Assembly: GCA_051883415.1 (NCBI GenBank)
Contig: JBJETR010000037.1
Coordinates: 1 to 44,800, forward strand
Length of the DNA stretch: 44,800 nucleotides
DNA from: HGM11368 sp051883415
Lineage (GTDB): Bacteria > Bacillota > Clostridia > Christensenellales > UBA3700
Direction of reading: 5' to 3'
Part shown: positions 7,336 to 15,619 of the stretch, piece by piece
Position numbering within the stretch: position 1 is the stretch's first letter
Layout: each line of letters begins with the position of its first letter
Made by a program: the position numbers and the translations under genes
Notes under the pieces: generated by a model
What the model saw: only the letters and a program-made list of their open reading frames with translations
Told to the model about the DNA's origin: nothing
Database searches by the model: none

Positions 7336-8712
7336 TTATACTCCAAAATAAGTTTTTGCATTTTCAATGCATATATTTTTTATTAAATTTTCAAGTGTTT
7401 CTTTATCTGACGGATATTCTCCGCTCTCCACCCATTCTCCTATGAGTGAGCACAGTATCCTACGGAAATAATCGTGACGGGCATATGAAGTAAAACTTCT
7501 GCTGTCGGTGAGCATTCCGTTGAAGAGCCCTAGTCCACCCGTGGCGGCAACGATACGCATTTGTTCTTTGATACCGTCACGATGATCGGCAAACCACCAC
7601 GCCGCTCCGAGTTGGAGTTTTCCCTTCTCTCCCCCTTGGAAGTCTCCTATCAGAGTCGCCAAAGGATAGTATGCGGTAGGATTGAGAGAATATACGATAG
7701 TCTTAGGAAGTCCTGTGGATTTTTCTATACAGTCCAACAAGTCCCTGGCGTTATTTACGTTGAGGACGTTAGCCACGCTATCCCCTCCACTGTCTACGCC
7801 ACACTTCGCTAAAAGCTTAGTATTGCAGTTGCGTATAACGCCGACGTGCAGTTGCATTACCATTCCACGAGCTTTGAGCATCTCTCCTATTTTTGCTATA
7901 AGGGTAAATTTGTACTCTTGGGTATTATGTGCAATTGTGTCCATTCTTTGCTTAAAGACGGCAGATGCTAAATCAACGTCTCCCTTGCCTGACGGGAAGT
8001 CCTCCAGACCGATATCCACAGCCGTAGCTCCGTTATCATGAAAATAGTCGATACGATTCTCTACCGCCGTCAGCAAGTCGCCAAAACACTTTATTGCGAT
8101 ACCGCTTACCCTTTCAAGACAACTTATATACTCGAGATAATCGGGTTTTTCGATATTGATAAGACGGTCTGCTCTAAAACAAGGACGGACGAAAAAAGAA
8201 TTGTTTTCTCTATTTAGTGCTCTATGACATTCAAGTCCATCGATAGGATCGTCCGTAGTTACCACTCCGACCACGTTGGATAGGGTAATCAATCTTTTTG
8301 CACTAAATCTGCCGTCTGCCATTTGTTCAAGCGTGGTGCGCCAAATAACCTCGGCGTTTGTCGGACAAATCGGCATAGTGATGCCAAAATACTTTTTCAG
8401 CTCAAGGTGTGCCCAATGATAGACGGGATTGCCCACAAAGTGAGGCAAAGCCTCGGCAAAGCGGAAGAACTTTTCTTCGGGACTTGCGTCCCCCGTGACG
8501 TATTTTTCATCTATGCCGTACGCACGCATTATGCGCCATTTATAATGGTCTGTGTCAAGCCACAGCTCGGTAAGATTATAAAAAACTCTGTCCTCCAAAA
8601 TATCGGAAGGAGAAAGGTGACAATGATAGTCGAATATTGGCAAAGTCTTAGCATAGTCGTAGAGTTCTATTGCCACGTTATTTTCAAGAAAAACTTTGTC
8701 GTCAAAAAACAT
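7336..8712 (-). CDS. uxaC: Glucuronate (uronate) isomerase
   Basis: UxaC isomerises D-glucuronate to D-fructuronate, and galacturonate to tagaturonate (EC 5.3.1.12). The 458-residue length is normal for this amidohydrolase-like family. The metal motif FDYHCHLSP lies at about residues 28-36. LWLDTDHYKWRIMRAYGI, the DDP motif after VVGVVTT, and GMLTDSRSFTSYARHDYFRRILC near the C-terminus are family signatures. An AAGGAGAG site precedes the ATG. It is the first gene of a uxaC-uxuA pair. A mannonate oxidoreductase (uxuB), KDG kinase and aldolase are not in the window. A LacI-type half-palindrome lies upstream. Confidence 0.95.
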   Translation of the reverse strand: MFFDDKVFLENNVAIELYDYAKTLPIFDYHCHLSPSDILEDRVFYNLTELWLDTDHYKWRIMRAYGIDEKYVTGDASPEEKFFRFAEALPHFVGNPVYHWAHLELKKYFGITMPICPTNAEVIWRTTLEQMADGRFSAKRLITLSNVVGVVTTDDPIDGLECHRALNRENNSFFVRPCFRADRLINIEKPDYLEYISCLERVSGIAIKCFGDLLTAVENRIDYFHDNGATAVDIGLEDFPSGKGDVDLASAVFKQRMDTIAHNTQEYKFTLIAKIGEMLKARGMVMQLHVGVIRNCNTKLLAKCGVDSGGDSVANVLNVNNARDLLDCIEKSTGLPKTIVYSLNPTAYYPLATLIGDFQGGEKGKLQLGAAWWFADHRDGIKEQMRIVAATGGLGLFNGMLTDSRSFTSYARHDYFRRILCSLIGEWVESGEYPSDKETLENLIKNICIENAKTYFGV

Positions 8713-9040
8713 TATTCTCTCCTTGTTGATTTGATATCGGTTCTTAGTCGATTGCTTTGACTAAGCAAACGAGCCGCTCTTTATAACAAATCTATAAATG
8801 TATATCCTGTAGCGCTTTTGCCTAATAATTGGCAGAATCGCTATATTACCTGCATTTCTTGCTATATCACTACATTACAAAGACGTCAAAGAAAGGCATT
8901 TTAGAGATTATTCCCACTTTTTCCATGCTTTTAAACGAGAATTTAGTATAACGTCCAAGCAATACTTTTTAAGATTAGCGGAGAATAAGCGCAAAAAGAC
9001 GGCTATTTCCCGTCATCACGCTCTATTCGCATTCTAGCGT
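8713..9040. promoter_or_regulatory. Control region upstream of uxaC
   Basis: About 330 bases without a gene. GTAGCGCTTTTG at 8809-8820 contains the central AGCGCT seen in LacI/GalR-family operators and could control the uronate genes (weak). GACGG/CCGTC arms near 9000-9017 with T residues on the minus strand could be a stray terminator. No convincing uxaC promoter was found. Confidence 0.25.
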
Positions 9041-9070
9041 TTGACAAAGTTCGCCGTCAGCATTTAAAAT
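9041..9070 (+). promoter_or_regulatory. Sigma-70-type promoter of the six-helix membrane protein
   Basis: TTGACA at 9041-9046 and TAAAAT at 9065-9070 are separated by 18 bases. Transcription would begin near 9077, which favours the ATG at 9104 over the one at 9077. Confidence 0.6.
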
Positions 9071-9103
9071 ATTTACATGCCAATGAAGATTTTAGGTGGT
9101 GCA

Positions 9104-9808
9104 ATGAAGAATTTTCTTAAAATATTCGATTCAACAAACGATATGCCAATCTCAATATCCAAGCATCAAAAACTTTATGAGATTATACTTATGATATACA
9201 GCTGCATAATAATGCCTGCTATTTCTGCTATTGTTGCAACGAGAGGCGAAGATAGAGCCATCTACAAATCTCTCTCATATTTAGCCTACACCGAGGGACA
9301 TATGGCACTTATATATTTGTGGGGGCTAAGTTTCTTTGTTGGTTACTTTTTTGCACTTACTCTTATTCTGTACTCAGGTGGCTTTACGAAAAGATGGAAA
9401 ATAGTTTTTTATTCACTCGCCGCTATCAGCACTATAGTTATAGTTACGGGACTATCTGTTCCTTGGCTTCACGTTGAAGGGGAACTCGCACCTAAATATG
9501 ACAGACTAAGACAAATTCATAACAACCTTTCTACGTTAGGTTTTATTATGGTGGTAGTGACTACAATTCTACTGTTTTTGTCTACCCTCTTCCGCAACTT
9601 AAGGCAAGGTCTAATTTCTCTTGGCGTCATGGGATATCTTTTCATAACTTCGTTTGTGGCAATCAAAGAAGCCAATATCGTCCCAGGTCCATGTCCCGTT
9701 TCCGCTATTGCTCAAATATATATCTTCTCTATTATATTATTCGTAATGTTTTTGCAATACGTCTTTATGCGTACAATACCTATCAAGAAGGATACAATTA
9801 AAGATTAG
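9104..9808 (+). CDS. Polytopic membrane protein, six helices, unknown function
   Basis: The start is placed at 9104 (MKNFLKIFDSTND) because AGGTGG lies just upstream and the predicted promoter would put the in-frame ATG at 9077 on the transcript start. The 234-residue protein has six hydrophobic segments, beginning at about LYEIILMIYSC, HMALIYLWGLSFF, WKIVFYSLAAIST, LSTLGFIMVVVTT, GLISLGVMGYLF and AIAQIYIFSIILF. Between helices 3 and 4 is a polar loop, EGELAPKYDRLRQIHNNL. The arrangement is reminiscent of DUF998 or Frag1/DRAM-like proteins, but no diagnostic motif was recognised. It is monocistronic, just before the rubredoxin gene. Confidence 0.75.
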   Translation: MKNFLKIFDSTNDMPISISKHQKLYEIILMIYSCIIMPAISAIVATRGEDRAIYKSLSYLAYTEGHMALIYLWGLSFFVGYFFALTLILYSGGFTKRWKIVFYSLAAISTIVIVTGLSVPWLHVEGELAPKYDRLRQIHNNLSTLGFIMVVVTTILLFLSTLFRNLRQGLISLGVMGYLFITSFVAIKEANIVPGPCPVSAIAQIYIFSIILFVMFLQYVFMRTIPIKKDTIKD

Positions 9809-9925
9809 CCTTTTATCGACTACACGTAAATTTTCGTCGTTTTAGGGTTTTGCCATTCTATCGGACTTTTACCGTTATTGCGAATAATTTATTGATATTT
9901 TATCATTTTGGCACTGCCGATATCA

Positions 9926-9954
9926 TTGATTTTATAAGCTATTATTGTTATAAT
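9926..9954 (+). promoter_or_regulatory. Promoter of the rubredoxin gene
   Basis: TTGATT (9926-9931), a 17-base spacer and a perfect TATAAT (9949-9954) lie 55 bases before the rubredoxin ATG. Confidence 0.75.
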
Positions 9955-10008
9955 AAATATACTCCACTTTACTGCGGAATGAATAATCGAAATAAGGAGG
10001 TAACGACA

Positions 10009-10167
10009 ATGAAATACGTTTGCGACGTGTGCGGTTACGTCTACGACGAAGAGACGGGCGATATCGACAACGGAATTGCTCCCGGCACAAAGTGGGAAGA
10101 TTTACCCGAAGACTTTGAATGTCCATTGTGCGCTGTAGGCAAAGACCAATTCAGCAAAGAAGAATAA
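10009..10167 (+). CDS. Rubredoxin
   Basis: This 52-residue one-iron electron carrier starts at ATG 10009 after AAGGAGG. The iron ligands are in CDVCGYVYDEETGD (Cys6 and Cys9 in CxxCG) and ECPLCAVGK (the second CxxC pair). Aromatic and acidic residues (KWEDLPEDF) match clostridial rubredoxins. It is cytoplasmic. In anaerobes it passes electrons from NAD(P)H:rubredoxin reductase to flavodiiron protein and to desulfoferrodoxin. Genes for both acceptors are in this window, the first immediately downstream on the other strand. A long hairpin terminator follows. Confidence 0.97.
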   Translation: MKYVCDVCGYVYDEETGDIDNGIAPGTKWEDLPEDFECPLCAVGKDQFSKEE

Positions 10168-10171
10168 AAAC

Positions 10172-10212
10172 AAAAGCGTTAAGTTAACTGTAAAACTTAA
10201 CGCTTTTATTTT
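10172..10212 (+). terminator. Strong terminator after rubredoxin, probably bidirectional
   Basis: AAAAGCGTTAAGTT (10172-10185) pairs perfectly with AACTTAACGCTTTT (10194-10207), followed by a T-rich stretch. The symmetric A and T runs suggest it also serves the convergent flavodiiron gene. Confidence 0.9.
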
Positions 10213-10277
10213 TAGGTATGTGCGATCATATAGCCTTTTACAGTCTAAAATTACCGTCAAAGGTTTTTACGCTCAAA

Positions 10278-11438
10278 TCAATCGGCAAGGAGTTCCTTAG
10301 CCAACAATGATATTTGCTCATCTGATTTTTCGTTGAGTGCGGAAAGAACGGTAACGTTATTTTCCGCATAAGTAAGATTTTTGCAACTTGCAAAAAGGGT
10401 TTTCATTACCTTTGTCGCATTTGGAGCCCAAGAGCCGTTTTCTATGAATGCTACCTTTCTATTTTGATAATTCCTCTCCACAAGATGCTCGATAAACTGC
10501 TTCATCTTAGGGAATACGTCGTTATTGTAGGTGGTTGATGCCAATACCAACGTGCCATAGCGGAATGCGTCCTCTATGCTTTCGTGCAAGTCCTCTCTAA
10601 TCAAATCGACAAGCGCAACCTTCTTACATCCCCCGTCCTTTAAGTATTTCGCCATTAGCTCCGCAGCCTTTTGTGTGTTGCCGTAAACCGAGGTATATGC
10701 AACAACGACTCCATCAGACTCCACCTGATAACCCGACCATGTAGCATATGCGGTCAAATATGGGGCAAGGTCGCCGTCAAGTACCGGACCGTGAAGGGAA
10801 CATATTGTCTTGATATCCCAAGCGGAAACTTTTTTCAATACGTTTTGAACCTGTATACCGTATTTTCCGACAATTCCGAAGTAATACCTCCTTGCCTCGC
10901 AAGCCCAACCTTCGGGATCTACTACGTCGTTTGCACCGAATTTACCGAACGCATCGGCAGAGAACAACACTTTGTCGCAATCGTCATAAGTCATAATTAC
11001 CTCCGGCCAATGTACCATTGGTGCGGTAATAAAATGCAGCGTGTGCTTGCCGAGGGACAAAATGTCGCCCTCCTTGACAACAATGCGATTTGAGCAACCA
11101 ATTTTGTAGAAGTTTGCCATCATCGTCAAGGCTTTGTCTGAGGAAACCACCGTTGCTTCGGGATAGGCTTGCAAAAAGCTTAATATGCTTGAAGAGTGGT
11201 CGGGTTCCATATGTTGAATAATGAGGTAATCGACAGGTCTGTTACCGACAGCATTCTTTATATTGGCAAGCCACTCGTTGCTGAAACGATGTTCAACACT
11301 ATCTACGACCGCAATCTTGTCGTCAAGAATAACGTACGAGTTGTACGCCATTCCCAAAGGCACCTCGAACTGCCCTTCAAACAAATCAATATCGTGGTCG
11401 TTTACGCCAACGTATTTTATATTCTCAGAAATATTCAT
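10278..11438 (-). CDS. fprA: Flavodiiron protein (rubredoxin:oxygen oxidoreductase)
   Basis: This enzyme reduces O2 to water, or NO to N2O, using electrons from rubredoxin and so protects anaerobes. The start is the ATG at 11438 (MNISENIKYVG), with GGAG eight bases upstream. The N-terminal metallo-beta-lactamase domain (about 30-250) carries the diiron motif HMEPDHSS (HxExDH) plus further His and Asp ligands (VHWPEVIM, FSADAFG, SLHGPVL). The C-terminal flavodoxin domain begins at about 255 with VVAYTSVYGNTQKAAELM, the FMN phosphate loop, and includes ASTTYNNDVFP and ENGSWAPNA. Length (386) is normal for class A. A TATAAT lies at 11525-11530 on the minus strand, which would give an 85-base leader. 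Confidence 0.95.
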   Translation of the reverse strand: MNISENIKYVGVNDHDIDLFEGQFEVPLGMAYNSYVILDDKIAVVDSVEHRFSNEWLANIKNAVGNRPVDYLIIQHMEPDHSSSILSFLQAYPEATVVSSDKALTMMANFYKIGCSNRIVVKEGDILSLGKHTLHFITAPMVHWPEVIMTYDDCDKVLFSADAFGKFGANDVVDPEGWACEARRYYFGIVGKYGIQVQNVLKKVSAWDIKTICSLHGPVLDGDLAPYLTAYATWSGYQVESDGVVVAYTSVYGNTQKAAELMAKYLKDGGCKKVALVDLIREDLHESIEDAFRYGTLVLASTTYNNDVFPKMKQFIEHLVERNYQNRKVAFIENGSWAPNATKVMKTLFASCKNLTYAENNVTVLSALNEKSDEQISLLAKELLAD

Positions 11439-11640
11439 AAGCAAACTCCTTTTTCTTTAGTAGAGGCAGGTCGGGGCGAATTGGCAACAAAAGCCCTTAC
11501 CATATCCATTCCTTATTGTTTAAAATTATAGCACTCCTACAAAAAATATAAAAGCATATTAAACTACAAATCAAAATCTTTCCCTTTTAATAGGCTGCAA
11601 TGCAAATTAAATTTCTCCAATCTGCCAAAGTTTTCTTTAT

Positions 11641-11668
11641 AAAAACACCCACCAGCTTAGCTGATGGG
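11641..11668 (-). terminator. Terminator of the SDR gene
   Basis: On the minus strand CCCATCAGC and GCTGGTGGG pair around a three-base loop with one wobble or mismatch, followed by GTTTTTAT. It lies about 25 bases after the SDR stop. Confidence 0.75.
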
Positions 11669-11693
11669 ATAATGCTTTATTAAGTTTATTTAA

Positions 11694-12452
11694 TCATAGA
11701 GATGCGCCAAAGTCGCTTACTACTACTTGACCGTTGAGTGCCTTGCTCTCGTCGGAAGCAAAGAAGGCAATTATGTTAGCAACGTCTTCCGCCATACAAG
11801 GTTTAATTTTAAGGTCTGCGTGTTTGCTCATTGCACCCATCATACGCATATCAAGTTCTTCGGGTTTCATATTCATAGTCATTGGGGTAACGATTGTTCC
11901 TGGGCAGACTGCATTACAACGGATATAGTTGCTTGCATTAAGCAATGCCGTATGCTTCGTAATACCGATTATTGCAGCCTTTGACGAAACGTAAGCAGCT
12001 CCGCCACCACCGTTTACACCTGCAACCGATGCTACGTTTACGATAGACGCACCGCTCTTCATTACGGCAAGGCACGCACGAATCATCTGCATTGTACCAA
12101 CCTGATTGATAGCTATAATCTTCTGCATCTCATCATCGCTGAATCTATCAACGGGAGCAAGACCTGTGTCCAAAACACCCGCATTGTTTACGAGAATATC
12201 TACCGCACCAAACTTTTCAACGGCAGCGGCAACTAAAGCCTTACAGTCATCGTCTTTGGAAATATCGGTTGAAACGACAAGAACGTTACCGCCTGCGGAA
12301 GTAATCTTTTTAGCTACTTCTTCCAGTGCATCTTTACGCCTAGCGCTGATTACAACGTTAGCTCCTTCTGCCGCAAAAAGACAAGCAGTTGTGGCGCCTA
12401 CACCAGAGTTGCCACCTGTGATTATTGCAGTTTTACCTAGAAGTCTATTCAT
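11694..12452 (-). CDS. Short-chain dehydrogenase/reductase
   Basis: This is a classical SDR of 252 residues. The ATG at 12452 (MNRLLGKTAIITGG) follows GGAGGAATTT and is preferred over an upstream TTG. It shows the dinucleotide motif TGGNSGVG, the NADP-compatible ARRKDALEE turn, NNAG, the catalytic Ser in NVASVAG, YVSSK (Tyr and Lys of YxxxK) and the CPGTIVTPM loop. The reaction is reversible oxidation of an alcohol with NAD(P)H. The substrate cannot be read: 3-oxoacyl-ACP, hydroxysteroid and sugar dehydrogenases all share these motifs. The bile-salt hydrolase 10 kb away makes a hydroxysteroid role conceivable, but nothing specific supports it. It is monocistronic. Confidence 0.9.
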   Translation of the reverse strand: MNRLLGKTAIITGGNSGVGATTACLFAAEGANVVISARRKDALEEVAKKITSAGGNVLVVSTDISKDDDCKALVAAAVEKFGAVDILVNNAGVLDTGLAPVDRFSDDEMQKIIAINQVGTMQMIRACLAVMKSGASIVNVASVAGVNGGGGAAYVSSKAAIIGITKHTALLNASNYIRCNAVCPGTIVTPMTMNMKPEELDMRMMGAMSKHADLKIKPCMAEDVANIIAFFASDESKALNGQVVVSDFGASL

Positions 12453-12564
12453 AAATTCCTCCAAACACTTTAATATTTTATTGTTTTATTATATCACAAA
12501 TCTTCCCCCTATGCAATATCTTCTAAAATCTTGATGGTGTCAAGTTTTTTAGGCATAAATTTTT

Positions 12565-13926
12565 TTATTTTTGCGATAAAAATGATTTTAGGCTTTGTTG
12601 CTCGTCTCCGACGACGCCACAAAGTGCAGGTATCGGATACGTCTCGTATATTCTTCGGTACTTTTTTACGACGTGATTTTTGTATCGACGACGTTGTTTT
12701 TCGTCCGGCGTTTGTTCGATACGTTCAATCGCTCCATCGTGACTTGTGAACAAGTCAAGGAAGTTGCCACCGTTAAAGTAAAACGCTCTTAGTTTTGCCA
12801 TACGGTCGGCGCCGTTCCTGCTCCACCCCATCGGGCGTGAGCTCATTCGCTCCGATAGCACGTGCGACACGTGCCCCTCGGCGCTACAACGGCTACTCTT
12901 GCTATAATTCGCAATATTATTGCGCAAGTAGTAGAAGTTTTCGCTAATTGTTCTTCGCTCGGTTAGCGACGTATAGCGCCTTGCTTGAGCAACGCATAAT
13001 TGCTGCAAAGAGTCTACGTTGCCAAAATTTACCGCACGCATAATTGCAGCTCTCATTTTCTTGTCGCCTTTGGCGATATTGGTAGCCGATTTTTGCACGT
13101 GGAACTTGTCAATGTGATACCGTGCTCGAGGTAACACGTTAAGCGCATAACGTATCCACGGCGCTCCATCGCCCGACACGTGAACGGTAGCGTTGGTCAA
13201 TGAATACGTCTTGTATACGTATTGAGCGACATTGTTCCAAATCTCATCGGGGTCTTCGTCCATTGTTGCAAAGTATTTGACGTTCTGCAGTTGGTTTCGT
13301 CCTTTGCATACGCTTTGCGCTCCCTCGTGAACGTAGACGAGTTTGACTTCTGCGCTCCTACCATTTTGCAAATGTATATGGTCTTCGTCCGCTTCGATAT
13401 AAACGTTTGCTACGTTCTTTGGCTCCGCAATGACGTCATCTTTCTTTAGCTCGATATTACGCAAACTTTGCGCAAGATTGTGCGCCGTTTGGCGTGATAC
13501 GCCATACGCTTTAGTTGCAGCGCCGTAGCTCGATAACGTGGCTTGCTCGATTATCTTCGATTTTAGTCCCGTTTCTATCCGACTTCGACGCTCGAGCCCC
13601 AACATTTCGTCCACGGCAAAAAAACGACAGTTACGTTTTTTGTCAAAATAGCATATCCTCGTTATTTTGACTTCGCCCAATTCCGTGAGCAAACGTCTCG
13701 TCTTCGACTTGTCCTTTATCGTTATTTGCTTTCGATTTCGACTACTCTCATACGTCTCATCGGCTTGTCGGCATAGCAGCTCTAAGACTTGCACACCTAA
13801 GTTGTCGGTCAACTTCTTGGTAGCGCTTACGGCTTGAGTAAACGAGCCTTTCGCAACACTGTCACTCATTGTGGCAATAATGCCCCTGACACACTCGTTG
13901 ACCAACTTCTCGAGTATCTCTCTCAT
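12565..13926 (-). CDS. ISLre2-family (UPF0236) transposase
   Basis: The 453-residue protein matches the UPF0236/ISLre2 layout. It has an N-terminal helical region with KTRRLLTELGEVKITRICYFDKK and an HTH-like GAATKAYGVSRQTAHNLAQ. The catalytic-type segment NVYIEADEDHIHLQ follows, then VSGDGAPWIRYAL, RYHIDKFHVQKS and a C-terminal SEGH-like SAEGHVSHVLSERMSSRPMGWS. The frame is full-length and unbroken, so it may be active. I could not define matching terminal inverted repeats or target duplications, so the element ends are unknown. It lies between the SDR gene and the conjugative element and may have arrived with or after it. Confidence 0.88.
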   Translation of the reverse strand: MREILEKLVNECVRGIIATMSDSVAKGSFTQAVSATKKLTDNLGVQVLELLCRQADETYESSRNRKQITIKDKSKTRRLLTELGEVKITRICYFDKKRNCRFFAVDEMLGLERRSRIETGLKSKIIEQATLSSYGAATKAYGVSRQTAHNLAQSLRNIELKKDDVIAEPKNVANVYIEADEDHIHLQNGRSAEVKLVYVHEGAQSVCKGRNQLQNVKYFATMDEDPDEIWNNVAQYVYKTYSLTNATVHVSGDGAPWIRYALNVLPRARYHIDKFHVQKSATNIAKGDKKMRAAIMRAVNFGNVDSLQQLCVAQARRYTSLTERRTISENFYYLRNNIANYSKSSRCSAEGHVSHVLSERMSSRPMGWSRNGADRMAKLRAFYFNGGNFLDLFTSHDGAIERIEQTPDEKQRRRYKNHVVKKYRRIYETYPIPALCGVVGDEQQSLKSFLSQK

Positions 13927-13970
13927 ACCTTATTATCCCCTTGCGTTTTTCTTATATTCTAACACAAGGC

Positions 13971-14003
13971 AAAAAATAAAGCCATATTCAAAAATACGGC
14001 TTT
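13971..14003 (-). terminator. Terminator at the 3' end of the conjugative-element operon
   Basis: On the minus strand AAAGCCGTATT and AATATGGCTTT pair with one mismatch and are followed by ATTTTTT. It lies about 85 bases after the VapD-like gene, marking the end of the minus-strand operon. Confidence 0.7.
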
Positions 14004-14018
14004 TCAGTGTTTTTGTCG

Positions 14019-14091
14019 GTAAAGACAAATCGTCTTTACAAATTGTCTTTACAAATTGTCTTTACTTTTTGTCTTTACAATTCGTCTTTAC
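14019..14091. repeat. GTCTTTAC array A (1 inverted + 5 direct units)
   Basis: GTAAAGAC is followed by five GTCTTTAC octamers, each separated by 5 bases (AAATC, AAATT, AAATT, TTTTT, AATTC), giving a 13-base period. The last unit supplies the TAA stop of the VapD-like gene on the minus strand. The first pair forms an 8-bp hairpin with a 5-base loop. Confidence 0.95.
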
Positions 14092-14756
14092 TTGCCTGAT
14101 GAGTTCGAGCTCGATTTCGGTGCTTTGGCTTTGGTACTTTTTGCTTTTCTTGGTGCGGTCATATTCTTCGTGGTTTGAGATAAAAGACGCTCGGTTGTCT
14201 TTTTACCGTATTTGGCGACGCTATCTTGATAGTCTTGCGTCATACGGTATTTGTCCGCCAACGTTGCAGCTGCGTCACCTGACTTTTTTTCTTTTGTGTC
14301 GTCACCCTTGAGAGAACGTGCGTTGCCCGATGAGCCGCTTGGACCATTTTGTGGTCCTGTCGGCGATTTAGGAGCAACGCCACTATCGGCGCCATCGTCA
14401 GGCTTGTCGCCTTTATCGTTTTTGTCATCGTCAATAAACTTGCTATCATCGACCTGCTTACCCCCATTGCGAACAATGCTCATCAAATCAAATTGTTTAC
14501 CAATATCGGTGACGTCAAATTTATTTGCACAAACCGATAGCCAAGGGTGGCTTTTAACAATTTTTCTTACGACATTATAAACATCGACCGCTCTTAATTT
14601 ATCTTTCGATACATAACCTGACCATTGCCTATGGATAAAACCAAGTTGCAACATACTGCGTTTGACTTCAGTATATCCAATAGGATATTTGCCATATTGT
14701 CGCATTTTTCGTGTATCAAGGTCAAAGTTAATAGCCTTATACATTGGTTTTTCCAT
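14088..14756 (-). CDS. VapD-like (Cas2-related) protein with long disordered tail
   Basis: The N-terminal 95 residues match VapD-type ribonucleases related to Cas2. MYKAINFDLDTRKMRQYG is the first strand with its conserved Asp, HRQWSGYVSKDKL follows, then HPWLSVCANKFDVTDI. VapD proteins are metal-dependent endoribonucleases of toxin-antitoxin systems. Residues from about 100 on are low-complexity and charged (DDDKNDKGDKPDD, then Ser/Gly/Pro, then Lys/Ser), with a Lys-rich C-terminus. Typical VapD proteins are under 110 residues, so this tail of more than 120 is unusual. It starts 3 bases after the stop of the 14760-15110 gene, its probable antitoxin or partner. Its stop codon lies in a GTCTTTAC unit. 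A role in element maintenance is inferred. Confidence 0.75.
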   Translation of the reverse strand: MEKPMYKAINFDLDTRKMRQYGKYPIGYTEVKRSMLQLGFIHRQWSGYVSKDKLRAVDVYNVVRKIVKSHPWLSVCANKFDVTDIGKQFDLMSIVRNGGKQVDDSKFIDDDKNDKGDKPDDGADSGVAPKSPTGPQNGPSGSSGNARSLKGDDTKEKKSGDAAATLADKYRMTQDYQDSVAKYGKKTTERLLSQTTKNMTAPRKAKSTKAKAPKSSSNSSGK

Positions 14757-14759
14757 AAT

Positions 14760-15110
14760 CTACCTCGCATATTTGGCGAACAACGGCGTTCTAATTCTTT
14801 CCTTGGCAAGCACGTCGTCTTCATCAAAAGGCGAATCTTCGTCAAATTCGTTGTCATAACATATCCATTTTCTGCAGTACTTAGCAAACAGTTCCCACTC
14901 GATTAAACTGAAATAAGCATAGCCAAAATCAGCCATAAGATTGTCTCTATTTGGGTTGCCCGAGTACATTACCGAGCCGTCGGATTGGACTTCTTTGATA
15001 CACTTTTTATCCTCGAAGACCTCATCAATAAAGTCCCACATTTTTTTGCTACTATATTTGCCGTCTGCCTTAATTCTCTCCTCATCGAGTTGGATAAGCA
15101 TTTTCATCAT
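14760..15110 (-). CDS. Probable partner or antitoxin of the VapD-like protein
   Basis: The start is placed at 15110 (MMKMLIQLDEERIK), where AAGGAG has normal spacing. Longer frames upstream have no ribosome site. The 116-residue protein is acidic. Its central segment DNLMADFGYAYFSLIEWELFAKYCRKWICYDNEFDEDSPFDEDD resembles the small acidic proteins found next to VapD-like genes on Firmicutes mobile elements (a DFG followed by an aromatic-rich helix, then a DSP-type acidic loop). No DNA-binding motif is visible. Tight coupling to the next gene suggests a toxin-antitoxin pair. Which partner is toxic is inferred from the VapD family. Confidence 0.65.
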   Translation of the reverse strand: MMKMLIQLDEERIKADGKYSSKKMWDFIDEVFEDKKCIKEVQSDGSVMYSGNPNRDNLMADFGYAYFSLIEWELFAKYCRKWICYDNEFDEDSPFDEDDVLAKERIRTPLFAKYAR

Positions 15111-15263
15111 AATAATCATCTCCTTATCTATTGTAGTCGTATTATAAAATGTCAAATATGACACTGTATTTCATATTTGAAAACTTTTTGCTTTGTGCTA
15201 CCATAGTAGACCAAATTAGGCAAAAAGTAAATAGGTTTTTTGAAAAAACCACGTTGTTTTTTG

Positions 15264-15323
15264 GTAAAGACAAATCGTCTTTACTATTTGTCTTTACTTT
15301 TTGTCTTTACTATTCGTCTTTAC
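15264..15323. repeat. GTCTTTAC array B (1 inverted + 4 direct units)
   Basis: GTAAAGAC is followed by four GTCTTTAC units with 5-base spacers (AAATC, TATTT, TTTTT, TATTC), then CGTATTACGG. It lies in the gap between the RHH gene and the VapD partner gene. Confidence 0.95.
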
Positions 15324-15353
15324 CGTATTACGGTAGGTAGACACAATAAAAAA

Positions 15354-15400
15354 GTAAAGATTGTCGGTCTTTACTTTTCGTCTTTACAATTCGTCTTTAC
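15354..15400. repeat. GTCTTTAC array C (degenerate inverted + 3 direct units)
   Basis: GTAAAGAT, then GTCTTTAC three times (spacers TTTTC and AATTC). The last unit contains the TAA stop of the RHH gene. Arrays B and C sit about 30 bases apart. Confidence 0.9.
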
Positions 15401-15615
15401 CGTATCCCTATCTCTCGACAAATCAAGGCTCGGATAAAGGCGCTTTTGTTGCTAATTCCGTTGCTCGTACAGTACAAGTCCAACGCCTCGATTTCGCTCT
15501 CTTTCATCTTAAAATTGACGAGTTTGAGCGGGTCTTTGTCGCCCATCACGAGCGACGACGTCGTGTTGACTGAGAGCAAGCTCGATACGGTACCACGTCT
15601 TTTTTGTTCGTTCAT
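15397..15615 (-). CDS. Ribbon-helix-helix protein, ParA partner
   Basis: The 72-residue protein has a flexible basic N-terminus (MNEQKRRGTVSSLL). A ribbon-helix-helix core follows: KLVNFKMKESEIEALDLYC as the beta strand and helix A, then SNKSAFIRALICREIG as helix B. It starts four bases after the parA stop, and its ribosome site (GAGGAG) lies within the parA end, so the two are coupled. Small RHH proteins after a ParA are the DNA-binding partners in type Ib partition modules such as ParF-ParG and delta-omega. Those partners bind tandem short repeats, and this gene is bracketed by GTCTTTAC arrays, which makes the arrays its candidate sites (inference). Confidence 0.8.
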   Translation of the reverse strand: MNEQKRRGTVSSLLSVNTTSSLVMGDKDPLKLVNFKMKESEIEALDLYCTSNGISNKSAFIRALICREIGIR

Positions 15616-15619
15616 AGTC

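Noticed and set aside
10009..10167. A longer rubredoxin protein starting at 9850
   Set aside because: The upstream extension has no ribosome site and overlaps the promoter. The ATG at 10009 follows AAGGAGG and gives a normal-length rubredoxin.
11694..12452. Naming the SDR a hydroxysteroid dehydrogenase because of the bile-salt hydrolase
   Set aside because: SDR motifs do not set the substrate and the two genes are about 10 kb apart with no shared operon.
12525..14020. Terminal inverted repeats of the ISLre2-type element
   Set aside because: I compared the sequence on both sides of the transposase and found no convincing matching ends or target duplication.
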